Shown piece after piece: positions 18,313 to 26,298 of a DNA stretch of 32,747 bases (position 1 is its first letter; the number at the start of each line of letters is the position of its first letter). Origin of the DNA: Chloroflexota bacterium (GTDB lineage: Bacteria > Chloroflexota > Dehalococcoidia > Lucifugimonadales > UBA3495). Location: assembly GCA_026710825.1 (NCBI GenBank), contig JAPOQH010000134.1, positions 1 through 32,747 on the forward strand. The letters are read 5' to 3'. The translations under genes and the position numbers were made by a program. A model generated the notes under the pieces. The model had not been told where the DNA came from, ran no database searches, and saw only the letters and a list, made by a program, of their open reading frames with translations.

Positions 18313-18590
18313 TTACCCCCACCCCATCAGTGGTGCTGTGGCAAACAAGGATGCAATGAGCACCGCAATTGCAGCCATCTGGATTGCAAGACTAACATCG
18401 ACAGCCTCGGCAGCAGGTTACGTTTGATGTCCAAGAATGACGCCATGCTGGCCAGCCCGACGATCAAGGCGCCAACCAAGATCACTGACGTGATCGTGCC
18501 TGATACCAAGGCAAACAGCAGGTGAGTTAACAAAACCCGCAGGTGGGTGAGCAACTTACGGTTTATCAACTGCCGAATCCCTACGGTCAC
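18313..18590 (-). pseudogene. Frameshifted two-span membrane protein gene
   Basis: A GTG at 18590 overlaps the CoA-transferase TGA (GTGA) and opens a frame containing one hydrophobic span (L-L-F-A-L-V-S-G-T-I-T-S-V-I-L-V-G-A-L-I). After I-K-R-N-L-L-P, near 18415-18425, that frame turns into low-quality, Ser/Leu/Gln/His-rich sequence, while the neighbouring frame (18313-18417) becomes membrane-like: E-A-V-D-V-S-L-A-I-Q-M-A-A-I-A-V-L-I-A-S-L-F-A-T-A, ending G-W-G and TAA at 18313-18315. A single-base indel or a programmed shift would join them into about 92 residues with two spans. Either a broken gene, an assembly error, or two separate short peptides. Confidence 0.45.
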
Positions 18591-19804
18591 ACCGTCTCGA
18601 TAGCCACCCCCGCCTCCAGCAACTCCTCCACTTCCGCCTCCGTAAACCCATGCTCCAGCAATACCTCGCGGCTGTGTTCCCCCAACGCCGGCCCCCGGTG
18701 CCGTATGCGACCCGGCGTAGCCGATAATTTCACCGGCACCCCGATATTCTTTACTTTGCCCAGCTCGTCGTCCTCGATCTCCACCAGCATATCCCGCGCC
18801 AGCACTTGCTCATCGGAATACACCTGATCCATGTCGTAGATCGGTCCGGCCACCACGCCCGCCGCTTCCAACTGTTCCATCCAGTGCTCAGTCGTGTGCT
18901 CCCCCATGATTCCCTCGAGCAACTCGGCCAGCTCCCCTTCGCGCGCTTTGCGGTCGTTGGGCTCTTTGTAGCGCGGGTCCTCGATCAGTTCCTCCCGACC
19001 AATAGCCCGGCAAAACTGCTCCCACGTCGGCTGCGATGCCGCGCCAATGTTGATGTACCCGTCGCTGGTCCTCAGCGCCTGGTACGGCGCGTTCACCCGG
19101 TGCGCCGACCCCAGCGGCCCCGGTATCTCACCCGTCGCAAAATACTCCGACGACTCCCAAATTGTGTATGCGATTCCCGCCTCCATCAGCGATCCGTCAA
19201 CTTGCTGCCCTTGCCCCGTGCGTTGCGCGTGGATGTACGCCGACAGGATCCCAACTGCCGTAAAACTTCCGGCCCCAATGTCCGTGATCGGCACCCCCAC
19301 CTTCGCGGGCGGCCCGCCCGGGAACCCGGTGATCGACATCAGCCCGCTCATCCCCTGCGCCACCAGGTCAAACCCACCCCGGTTCCGATAGGGCCCGGTT
19401 CCGCCGAACCCCGATATGCTCGCGTACACCAGCCTCGGGTTGATCTCCGCCAGCGTCTCATAACCCAAACCCAGTCGGTCCATTACCCCGGGCCGGAAAT
19501 TCTCCACTACGATATCCGCCGTCTCGGCCATCCGCTTGAAGACCGCCTTGCCCTCGTCACCCCTCAGGTCCAGCGCGATGCTGCGCTTGTTGCGGTTCAA
19601 CGCCAGGAACCCCGCCGCAAAGCGTTCCGAGTACCTCGAACCCATCCGTCGCGTATCATCGCCGCCGCCCGGCCGCTCAATCTTGATGACGTTCGCGCCC
19701 ATGTCGGCCAGGAGCATCGTGCACATCGGACCCGCCATGATCTGCGTCAGGTCGAGCACTTTGACGCCCACCAGCGGGCCATCCGGATGACTGTTTTGGG
19801 TCAT
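18587..19804 (-). CDS. CaiB/BaiF family III CoA-transferase
   Basis: 405-residue family III CoA-transferase, moving CoA between acyl groups by an Asp-linked anhydride. The N-terminus has V-L-D-L-T-Q-I-M-A-G-P (16-26) and L-L-A-D-M-G-A-N-V-I-K-I-E-R-P-G-G-G-D (31-49). The catalytic Asp is probably D175 in V-P-I-T-D-I-G-A-G-S-F, by comparison with the family. Typical R-N-K-R-S-I-A-L-D-L and P-Y-Q-A-L-R-T-S-D-G-Y-I segments are present. The ATG at 19804 follows GAGG by 4 nt; the frame stays open far upstream, but over the divergent methyltransferase gene, so that is antisense shadow. Substrate unknown (carnitine, formyl, succinyl and others occur in this family). Divergent from the DNA methyltransferase gene. 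Confidence 0.92.
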   Translation of the reverse strand: MTQNSHPDGPLVGVKVLDLTQIMAGPMCTMLLADMGANVIKIERPGGGDDTRRMGSRYSERFAAGFLALNRNKRSIALDLRGDEGKAVFKRMAETADIVVENFRPGVMDRLGLGYETLAEINPRLVYASISGFGGTGPYRNRGGFDLVAQGMSGLMSITGFPGGPPAKVGVPITDIGAGSFTAVGILSAYIHAQRTGQGQQVDGSLMEAGIAYTIWESSEYFATGEIPGPLGSAHRVNAPYQALRTSDGYINIGAASQPTWEQFCRAIGREELIEDPRYKEPNDRKAREGELAELLEGIMGEHTTEHWMEQLEAAGVVAGPIYDMDQVYSDEQVLARDMLVEIEDDELGKVKNIGVPVKLSATPGRIRHRGPALGEHSREVLLEHGFTEAEVEELLEAGVAIETV

Positions 19805-19874
19805 AATCCTCACCTGTGTTGGCCCAACCCGCTCTCGATAGCCCGCGGGAGTTCTGGACGCAGCAATTTTCGGT

Positions 19875-19904
19875 TTGACGCTCCCGACCACGAACGGCCA
19901 TAAT
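19875..19904 (+). promoter_or_regulatory. Promoter of the DNA methyltransferase/radical SAM operon
   Basis: TTGACG (19875-19880), an 18-bp spacer, and CATAAT (19899-19904). A start near 19911 is followed at once by the GGAGG at 19917-19921. This is the best two-box promoter in the window and would drive the overlapping methyltransferase and radical SAM genes. Confidence 0.65.
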
Positions 19905-19927
19905 GCCGCCTCGGTCGGAGGCGAATA

Positions 19928-20761
19928 ATGGGCGAAATTATACTCGGCGACAATCTGGATGTCCTGCCCACACTGCCCGACGCCGCGTTCCAACTCATCT
20001 ACGTCGACCCACCCTTCAACACCGGTAAGCTCCAGTCCCGCACCCGCATCAGGGTAACCCCCGACGCCGACGGCGACCGCACCGGATTCCAGGGCCGCCG
20101 CTACCGCTCCCAGGTCGTCGGGGAGAGCCGCTACGCCGACCGGTTCGACGACTACATCGAGTTCCTGCGCCCACGTCTGGTCGAAGCCTACCGCCTGCTG
20201 GACGACCACGGCAGCCTCTTCTTCCACATCGACTACCGCGAGGTCCACTACTGCAAGGTCATGCTCGACGAGATATTCGGCCGAGATTCGTTCATCAACG
20301 AGATCATCTGGGCCTACGACTACGGCGGTCGTCCCAAAACCCGGTGGCCCGCCAAGCACGACAACATCCTCTGGTACGCTAAGGATCCAGACAACTACAC
20401 CTTCAACTACGATGCGATCGATCGTATCCCCTACATGGCCCCCGGGCTCGTCGGACCCGAAAAGGCCGCCCGCGGCAAGACCCCCACCGACGTCTGGTGG
20501 CGCACCATCGTCACTGGTAAGGAAAAGACCGGCTACGCCACCCAGAAACCGCTGCACATCATCAGCCGCATCGTGCGCGTCCACTCCAACCCAGGCGACC
20601 GTCTGCTCGATTTCTTCGCCGGTAGCGGCACCCTCGGCGAAGCCGCCCACGCGGAAGACCGCGTTTTCACCCTCATCGATAACAGCCCCGAATCATTCGA
20701 GATCATGCGCAAAAGACTGCCATACGCAACGCAAGGAGCATCACCAATTGGCCACAACTAA
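19928..20761 (+). CDS. Solitary site-specific DNA methyltransferase (N6-adenine/N4-cytosine type)
   Basis: 277-residue amino-methyltransferase. Catalytic motif IV is Y-V-D-P-P-F-N-T-G (25-33) near the N-terminus, and the SAM-binding motif I, D-F-F-A-G-S-G-T-L-G, is near residue 230, so the order is IV-then-I (beta class). Motif A-T-Q-K-P just upstream of motif I region also fits. The ATG has GGAGG 6 nt upstream. No restriction endonuclease or specificity subunit is next to it, so it looks like an orphan enzyme. Its last 14 nt overlap the radical SAM gene, an unusual partner. The recognition site cannot be read from sequence. Confidence 0.9.
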   Translation: MGEIILGDNLDVLPTLPDAAFQLIYVDPPFNTGKLQSRTRIRVTPDADGDRTGFQGRRYRSQVVGESRYADRFDDYIEFLRPRLVEAYRLLDDHGSLFFHIDYREVHYCKVMLDEIFGRDSFINEIIWAYDYGGRPKTRWPAKHDNILWYAKDPDNYTFNYDAIDRIPYMAPGLVGPEKAARGKTPTDVWWRTIVTGKEKTGYATQKPLHIISRIVRVHSNPGDRLLDFFAGSGTLGEAAHAEDRVFTLIDNSPESFEIMRKRLPYATQGASPIGHN

Positions 20762-22268
20762 CCATACCAAGCAGGATGCCGATTTCATTTTTCACGAACT
20801 CACCCGGTCCATTTGCCCGGAATGCAAAACCGTCATCGATGCCCAGGTAATCATCCGCGACAACAAGGTCTATATGCGAAAACGCTGCCCCGAACACGGC
20901 TGGTTTGAGGGCATCATCAGCTCCGACGCCGAAATGTACGTCGGCAGCGTCCGGTTCAACAAACCCGGGACCATCCCCCTGGACTTCAGCACCGAAGTCA
21001 AGGATGGCTGCCCTCTGGATTGCGGCCTCTGCCCCGAGCACAAGCAGCACATCTGCCTCGCCCTCATCGAGGTCAACACCGGCTGCAACCTTGACTGCCC
21101 CATCTGCTTCGCCGACGCCGGCATCGGTTACAACCTCACCCTCGAGCAGGTCGAGTCAATGCTGGACCGGTTCGTCGAAATCGAGGGCGACCCAGAGGTC
21201 GTCCAGTTCAGCGGCGGCGAACCCACCATCCATCCCCAGCTTCCCGAAATGATCCAGGCCGCCAAGGACCGGGGCATCCGCCAGGTCATGATCAACACCA
21301 ACGGCGTTCGTCTCGCCCATGATGACAAATTCCTCGCCACCATGGCCGCCCTCGACCCGGTCGTCTACTTCCAGTTCGACGGCCTCCGCGAGGACACCTA
21401 CCGCACCATACGCGGCGAACCCCTGCTGGACACCAAGATGCGCGCCCTGGATCGTCTCGCTGATGCCGGCATGACTGCCGTCCTCGTCGCAGCCATCGAG
21501 CGACACGTCAACACCGACGAGGTCGGTCCCATCGTCGAATTCGGACTCAAGCACCCCGCTGTCAGCGGAGTGGTCTTCCAACCGGTGACCCACGTCGGCC
21601 GTCACATCGAGTTCGACCCCATGACCCGCGTCACCATCCCCGACATCATTCACGGCATCGTCGATCAGACCAACGGCCGTTTCGTTCTGGAAGACTTCGT
21701 CCCCGTGCCCTGCTGTTTCCCCACTTGCCAGGTCAATTCCTACCTCTTCGTGGACGGCGACAGCGTAACGCCTCTGCCGCGTCTCCTTGAGATAGACCAA
21801 TACCTCGACTACATCACCAACCGGGCCCTCCCCAAGGCGCCCAACGCCGCCGATATCCAGACCGCCTTGGAGGGCCTCTGGTCAGCCTCCGCCGTCGCCG
21901 GCACCGAAAAGACCGCCGGCCAGTTCGAGTGCGCCTGCGGCCCCGGCCTGGACCTGCCTTACGAAATCAACCACCTCAAGGACCACATTTTCCAGATCGC
22001 CATCAAGGACTTTCTCGATGCCTGGACCTTCAACGTCAAGCAGGTCATGAAATGCTGCGTCGGCATCCTCACCCCAGACGGTCGCGCCATACCCTTCTGC
22101 GCCTACAACTCCGTCGGATACCGCGAGCAAATCCGCGACCAACTCGTCCAACAGCAGGGCCACCAACGGCTTCGGCCTCTCTCCCTCGCTAACCCAACAG
22201 AGTCGGACGACCCCGGCAATGTTCCCTCTCCCTTGAATGCTCCCTCTCCCTTGATGGAAGAGAGCTAG
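20748..22268 (+). CDS. Radical SAM protein of the MJ0619/tetraether synthase (Tes) type
   Basis: 506 residues from a TTG with AAGGAG 9 nt upstream; the start lies inside the methyltransferase gene. An N-terminal Cys-rich domain has C23-P-E-C26 and C47-P-E-H-G, then C88-P-L-D-C92-G-L-C95 and C103. The radical SAM cluster is C113-N-L-D-C117-P-I-C120-F-A-D-A, with F-S-G-G-E-P at 154-159. Late cysteines occur in P-C-C-F-P-T-C, F-E-C-A-C-G and M-K-C-C-V, and the end has G-R-A-I-P-F-C-A-Y-N. This layout is that of MJ0619, shown to be a tetraether lipid synthase with several metal centres; bacterial relatives are linked to membrane-spanning lipids. Other paralogues may do other C-C or methyl chemistry. 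The last ~18 residues come from repeat DNA. Confidence 0.8.
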   Translation: MATTNHTKQDADFIFHELTRSICPECKTVIDAQVIIRDNKVYMRKRCPEHGWFEGIISSDAEMYVGSVRFNKPGTIPLDFSTEVKDGCPLDCGLCPEHKQHICLALIEVNTGCNLDCPICFADAGIGYNLTLEQVESMLDRFVEIEGDPEVVQFSGGEPTIHPQLPEMIQAAKDRGIRQVMINTNGVRLAHDDKFLATMAALDPVVYFQFDGLREDTYRTIRGEPLLDTKMRALDRLADAGMTAVLVAAIERHVNTDEVGPIVEFGLKHPAVSGVVFQPVTHVGRHIEFDPMTRVTIPDIIHGIVDQTNGRFVLEDFVPVPCCFPTCQVNSYLFVDGDSVTPLPRLLEIDQYLDYITNRALPKAPNAADIQTALEGLWSASAVAGTEKTAGQFECACGPGLDLPYEINHLKDHIFQIAIKDFLDAWTFNVKQVMKCCVGILTPDGRAIPFCAYNSVGYREQIRDQLVQQQGHQRLRPLSLANPTESDDPGNVPSPLNAPSPLMEES

Positions 22269-22294
22269 GGTGAGGGTGAGGGTGAGGGTGAGCG
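22223..22294. repeat. Dispersed CCCTCTCCCTTGA / GGGTGA repeat
   Basis: TCCCTCTCCCTTGA occurs twice (22223-22236, 22241-22254), then ATGGAAGAGAGCTAGGGTGA and four tandem GGGTGA-type hexamers to about 22292. The unit is a well-known kind of intergenic repeat in many bacterial genomes. Here it forms the 3' end of the radical SAM gene, including its TAG stop, and a false upstream extension of the next frame. Confidence 0.8.
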
Positions 22295-22305
22295 TCAAAC
22301 ATCCA

Positions 22306-23097
22306 ATGCTCAACACCTACTCCGCCAAGATCTGCTGCGCCGACCTCTATTCGTCCAAACTTGCGCGCCTCATCCTGGGCGACAGCCTCCATCCCGGTGG
22401 CCTTCGCGCCACCAATCGCCTCGGCAGGGCGATGGGACTGCAGCCCGGCTGGCGCGTCCTCGACCTCGCTTGCGGCCTCGGTACCAGCGCCACTGCTCTG
22501 TCCCGCGTCTTTCGTTGCCACGTCACCGGACTCGACCTGGGGGCGGAGGCTGCGCAAACTTCCCGTCAACGCGCCTTCGGGGACCCCATACCCGCCGACG
22601 TCGCCTTCGTTCGCGGCGACGCCGAAATGCCGCCTTTCCGCTCCGGGACATTCGACGCCGTCGTGATCGAATGCGCCACCAGCCTGTTCGCCGACAAGCC
22701 TGCCGCCATCGCAGAGGTGCGTCGCCTGCTCCGGACCGGTGGAGTCATCGGACTGTCCGACGTTACCGTCGAGCCGGGGACCCTCCCTCCTGAGTTGGAC
22801 AGCACGGTCGGCATGATGCTCTGCCTCACCGATGCCCTGCCCGCGGGCGGCTATCCGCAATTGCTGGCGTCCGGCGGTTTCGAAATCCTCGACCGTGCCG
22901 ATCTCTCCGACGAGGTGCTCTCACTCCTCGCTGACCTCCGCAACAGGATGGCCATCTGGAACGGCCTCGGCCCTACCGGTTCTCCGGGTGGGGACGATTG
23001 GCCCGATTTCCCTCCGGACCTCCTGGACCGGGTTGAGGCCTCGGTCACCCGGGGAGACATCGGATATTGGCTATATGTAGCACGCAACCTTGCATAA
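22306..23097 (+). CDS. Class I SAM-dependent methyltransferase (Methyltransf_11 type)
   Basis: 263 residues. Motif I is V-L-D-L-A-C-G-L-G-T-S-A (about 48-59), followed by a motif II acidic G-L-D-L-G and a C-terminal-strand G-V-I-G-L-S-D-V-T-V-E. The N-terminus Y-S-A-K-I-C-C-A-D-L-Y-S-S-K-L-A-R-L-I-L-G-D-S-L-H-P-G-G is a distinctive cap seen in some ArsM/UbiE-like methyltransferases. The ATG at 22306 lacks a clear ribosome-binding site; codons before it are repeat DNA. Placed 37 nt after the radical SAM gene and 69 nt before plsY, it could methylate a lipid headgroup, quinone or small molecule; the substrate is unknown. Confidence 0.85.
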   Translation: MLNTYSAKICCADLYSSKLARLILGDSLHPGGLRATNRLGRAMGLQPGWRVLDLACGLGTSATALSRVFRCHVTGLDLGAEAAQTSRQRAFGDPIPADVAFVRGDAEMPPFRSGTFDAVVIECATSLFADKPAAIAEVRRLLRTGGVIGLSDVTVEPGTLPPELDSTVGMMLCLTDALPAGGYPQLLASGGFEILDRADLSDEVLSLLADLRNRMAIWNGLGPTGSPGGDDWPDFPPDLLDRVEASVTRGDIGYWLYVARNLA

Positions 23098-23115
23098 CCG
23101 GTAAACCGACCCCCG

Positions 23116-23124
23116 TGCTATCAT
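23116..23124 (+). promoter_or_regulatory. Extended -10 candidate before plsY
   Basis: TGC-TATCAT at 23116-23124, 42 nt upstream of the plsY ATG; no -35 seen. It suggests plsY may also be transcribed on its own. Confidence 0.35.
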
Positions 23125-23166
23125 GTTTATCCCTTTTTCAAAAAACCACCGTCGGTTGTTGGCTTG

Positions 23167-23916
23167 ATGTTCCTCGTTGACTTCGCCCCTCTGGTCACCC
23201 GTATCCTAGCTGCGGCCCTGGTCGGTTACCTGTTGGGGAGCATCCCGTTCGCTTACCTGGTGGCCCGGTTGAAGGGCATCGACATCTTCGAGACGGGCAG
23301 CCGACGAGCTGGCACCGCCAACGTCTTCTGGCACGTCGGACGCCGGCGCGGGATGATGGTATTCGCCTGCGACGTGCTGAAAGGCGCGGCCGCCGTCTAC
23401 GTCGCCTGGATGTTCGGCCACCACGAACTCCTCGGACTCATCGCCGGCGGCGCTGCCATCGCCGGCCACTGGAAGAGCATTTTTACCGGATTCAAGGGCG
23501 GCGACGGCATGGTGGTCCTCGTCGGGGTGTCTCTCGCCTACCTGAACTGGTTCGTCTTCATCGGCATCATCGCTGGAATCGTATCCGTCCTGCTGTTCCG
23601 GCGCTCCGTATTCCGGTCATCCATCGGAATATTCGGTGGTTTCGGCTTGATGCTTGCGGCCAATCAGTTGTTGTCCCACCGCGGCTGGGAATATATGCTC
23701 GGCCTGACCGCCCTGGCTCTCGTCGTCGTCACCCACAACATCCTGACCAACGCCGACCACAGGCCGGAAACCGTCCCCCCGGAAATCGACCCCGACCTCC
23801 TGATCGCCGAATTCCCGGAGGTCCACAGCGAAGCCGCCGAACTCAGCGAAGAGGCCATCCTGCGACAGGTCATCCCCCAGGATGACGAGGGTGAATCCAA
23901 CCAGCCCTCCCGCTAG
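23167..23916 (+). CDS. plsY: Divergent PlsY-type glycerol-3-phosphate acyltransferase
   Basis: 249-residue integral membrane protein. PlsY makes lysophosphatidate from acyl-phosphate and glycerol-3-phosphate. Motif 1 region reads L-L-G-S-I-P-F-A-Y-L-V-A-R and then E-T-G-S-R-R-A-G-T-A-N-V (the family has G-S-G-N-x-G-A-T-N). Motif 3 region reads G-H-W-K-S-I-F-T-G-F-K-G-G-D-G-M, where the family has G-H-x-F-P-x-F-x-x-F-K-G-G-K-G. The five-span layout is kept, and an acidic soluble tail of about 50 residues is added. The changed motifs may mean altered substrate use. The ATG at 23167 lacks a ribosome-binding site; a TTG lies one codon upstream. Confidence 0.82.
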   Translation: MFLVDFAPLVTRILAAALVGYLLGSIPFAYLVARLKGIDIFETGSRRAGTANVFWHVGRRRGMMVFACDVLKGAAAVYVAWMFGHHELLGLIAGGAAIAGHWKSIFTGFKGGDGMVVLVGVSLAYLNWFVFIGIIAGIVSVLLFRRSVFRSSIGIFGGFGLMLAANQLLSHRGWEYMLGLTALALVVVTHNILTNADHRPETVPPEIDPDLLIAEFPEVHSEAAELSEEAILRQVIPQDDEGESNQPSR

Positions 23917-23950
23917 ACAGGGCGCTTAGATGGTCGCCCTACGGTAATGC

Positions 23951-24000
23951 GTAGTCCGCTCATGGTGAGCCATTCGAACCACGGCGGACGGTCGGCAAGG
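23951..24000 (+). repeat. Dispersed intergenic repeat, partial copy B
   Basis: GTAGTCCGCTCATGGTGAGC then CATTCGAACCACGGCGGACGGT, the 5' ~45 nt of the family also seen at 5091, 26299, 31467 and 32354. It lies in the 238-bp gap between the convergent plsY and TPR genes, which otherwise shows nothing I can name. Confidence 0.7.
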
Positions 24001-24154
24001 ACACAGCCCGGTAGTGGTCGTCCCCTTGTCCCGTAATAATTGAATGACTCTGTCCCGGTACGGCGATCACTGTTCCAAATGTCCGGACTTCTCCCGGATT
24101 GGACGACCCGGCTGGCGTCACTGATCACTCGTTGCTGAGGAAATGGCTCGAGAC

Positions 24155-25339
24155 TTACCTCTCACGCCGCTCGTCCCGCATCCGCGACAGATCCAGCACC
24201 CATCCGAGCACCTCGTCCGACTCCGCCTCCGCATACAACCCCGGTTGTAGCCGCACCGCCTCGGCCAACTGCTCTGCACAGCCTGGAATATCCCCACGGT
24301 CTGCGTACAATCTGGCGGCGTTGTAGTACGCGGCAGCAAACTCCGGCACATACTTTTGCGCCTCGAGATAATTGTCCAAAGCCGCGTCGAGGTCCCCCAG
24401 ACTTTCCAGCGCCGCCCCTCGGTTGCTCAGCACCTCAGCAAAATCCGGTTGCAAACGCAGCGCAGAGTCGTAGTCCGCGATCGCTTCCTCATATTGCCCC
24501 AGCGCATCGTAGGCCAAGCCCCGGTTGTTGATCGCCTCCACATCGTCCGGGCGCAATTCAATCGCCGCCGTGTAGTCGGCCACCGCCTCGCGATAACGAC
24601 CCAGACGGTACCGGACCCTTGCCCTGTTGAAACGGGCGTCGGCGTTGTCGGGGTTGTACTGCAGCGCCATGTCGTAGTCTGATATCGCGGCGCTGGTGTC
24701 TCCCAGTTCGTCCCGTGCAACCCCCCGGTTCAAATAGGCGTTGGATATGTCCGGTCTGAGTTCCATCACCTGGTCGAACGCCTCGATGGCCTCAGCATAT
24801 CTGGCCAGGTTGTTCAGCACGATCCCCCGGTTGTAGTGTGCCTGGAGATAATCAGGGTTCAGCCCAATTGCCATGGCATAGTCTTCCAGCGCCCCGTCGC
24901 CATCCCCCATGTCGTCCCTGGCATTGCCTCGCTGGTAATACGCCGGCGCCGAAAGCGCGTCCAGTTCCAACGCCCGCGTGAGAGCCTTCGTGGCATCGCC
25001 GGGCTGCCGTCTCCGCAGGTGAGTCACACCCAGGTTGAAATGCACCGCGAAATCATCCGGACGCTCCCCTGCCAACGCCTGGTACACCGCCAACGCTTCC
25101 GCGTACCTTCCGATGGCAAAACATCCATTGCCGAATATCAGGCTGCGCGGCCTGCGCCCCGCTGGTAATCCCGCATCAACTTCCGCCAACTGCTCCAACA
25201 GCGACGCTACTTCCTCAGCGTCTTCCCCGTGCAGCCGTCCCCCGCGAGGCCGTGGCGTCAGCACCGCCGTGCCCAGTCCCTGCCATTCCAGCAAGCCTGC
25301 CAACCTGCCCAGCAACCTGTCTTCAACTTGACCGTTCAT
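24155..25339 (-). CDS. Tetratricopeptide repeat protein
   Basis: 394 residues made of about nine to ten 34-residue TPR units from about residue 60 to 375, each with the helix pattern A-x-x-x-x-N-R-G-x-x-x-x-x-x-G-x-Y-x-x-A-I-x-D-Y and a terminal x-P-D. Such arrays are protein-binding scaffolds. There is no signal peptide, so it is probably cytoplasmic. The N-terminal ~60 residues are not TPR and carry a P-R-P-R-G-G patch; the C-terminus is charged. The ATG at 25339 is chosen; a GTG at 25354 in frame is possible. It lies 110 nt downstream of the carboxymuconolactone-decarboxylase-like gene on the same strand. Partner unknown. Confidence 0.85.
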   Translation of the reverse strand: MNGQVEDRLLGRLAGLLEWQGLGTAVLTPRPRGGRLHGEDAEEVASLLEQLAEVDAGLPAGRRPRSLIFGNGCFAIGRYAEALAVYQALAGERPDDFAVHFNLGVTHLRRRQPGDATKALTRALELDALSAPAYYQRGNARDDMGDGDGALEDYAMAIGLNPDYLQAHYNRGIVLNNLARYAEAIEAFDQVMELRPDISNAYLNRGVARDELGDTSAAISDYDMALQYNPDNADARFNRARVRYRLGRYREAVADYTAAIELRPDDVEAINNRGLAYDALGQYEEAIADYDSALRLQPDFAEVLSNRGAALESLGDLDAALDNYLEAQKYVPEFAAAYYNAARLYADRGDIPGCAEQLAEAVRLQPGLYAEAESDEVLGWVLDLSRMRDERRER

Positions 25340-25449
25340 AACAGTACAACACACCCCTCAATACGAGGGCAGAAAATATCGTCCAGGCCGCGGCGATCAG
25401 ATTAATTACCGCGGCGCCCCCGGCATGTATCCCTAACGCCGCGACACCG

Positions 25450-25998
25450 TCACAGCGTCGACACCCGGTCTCCGCCCATCTCGGGCCGCAGCGCAATCTG
25501 CGCCAGCGCCAGCGCAGTGTAGTAGGAGACGGTCATCGTCAGGTCCACCGTTCCCCTGTCACCCAACGACGCGCGCACCGCTTCGAAATTCTCGTCCGAA
25601 ACGTCTTTCTCCCGGATCATCTGCTGCACGAAGCGCGCGATGTCCGCCTGCACCCCGTCCAGGCAACCCGGAGCCTCTCCCGTGCGGATCCCCTCGATCG
25701 CCTCATCCGATATGCCGGCCCGCGCCGCCGCCACCGAGTGTCCCGTCCACTCAATGCCCGAGTCCCATTCCCGCGCCACCAGGATGATCGCCAGTTCCTT
25801 GAGGTCCTCCGGCATCGCCGACTTGAACCTCAGCGTCGCCCCCATCGACGTCAGGTGCCCCGCAGCCTCCGGGCTATGCAGCAGCGCCCGGAATTGCAGT
25901 CCCACCTCGGCCGCCCCTCGGTCCTCCCGGATCCGGTCGTAAATTGTCTGTCCGTCAGCATCAAGCTCTTCACGAGCAACGTAAGGGACCCGCGCCAT
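25450..25998 (-). CDS. Carboxymuconolactone decarboxylase/AhpD-like protein
   Basis: 182-residue all-helical protein of the CMD/AhpD superfamily. The core pattern E-L-A-I-I-L-V-A-R-E-W-D-S-G-I-E-W-T-G-H (about 68-87), followed by A-A-R-A-G-I-S-D-E-A-I, is typical. The C-x-x-C pair of AhpD peroxidases is absent, so it is not a thiol peroxidase; a decarboxylase-type or unknown role fits better. The ATG at 25998 is preferred over one at 26004 because GGAGG lies 8 nt upstream of the former and abuts the latter. Similar proteins are common in Chloroflexota and actinobacteria beside flavin oxidoreductases, but none is adjacent here. Confidence 0.85.
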   Translation of the reverse strand: MARVPYVAREELDADGQTIYDRIREDRGAAEVGLQFRALLHSPEAAGHLTSMGATLRFKSAMPEDLKELAIILVAREWDSGIEWTGHSVAAARAGISDEAIEGIRTGEAPGCLDGVQADIARFVQQMIREKDVSDENFEAVRASLGDRGTVDLTMTVSYYTALALAQIALRPEMGGDRVSTL

Positions 25999-26298
25999 TG
26001 TCATTCCCTCCCGGTGGTTTCAAATCAGCATATCACACGGTCGGACACCCATCTCCCGCCCGCTCGGCGACGTCGCCATTCCCGAATTCCGCCGTCCCTA
26101 CCCCCGACCGTTCCGCCGCAACTCTGCGCATCGTATGCGCCCCGAATCTGCTTTACACCACCCGATCTCACTCCGATGAACCACCCACTCCTGCAATCAG
26201 CCGGACATCCCATCCGTCTCTATACCACCAACGACGCAAGCCGCCTCCACAACGACCACCAACTCCCAGGGCTTCGCAATTGTTTTTCGTGCGCCGCC

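Noticed and set aside
19805..20650. Upstream extension of the CoA-transferase frame over the DNA methyltransferase gene
   Set aside because: Val/Gly/Asp-rich antisense translation; the opposite strand has clear methyltransferase motifs and its own promoter.
22261..22294. Tandem GGGTGA hexamers as a CRISPR-like or coding repeat
   Set aside because: Units are too short and have no spacers; they belong to a dispersed intergenic repeat.
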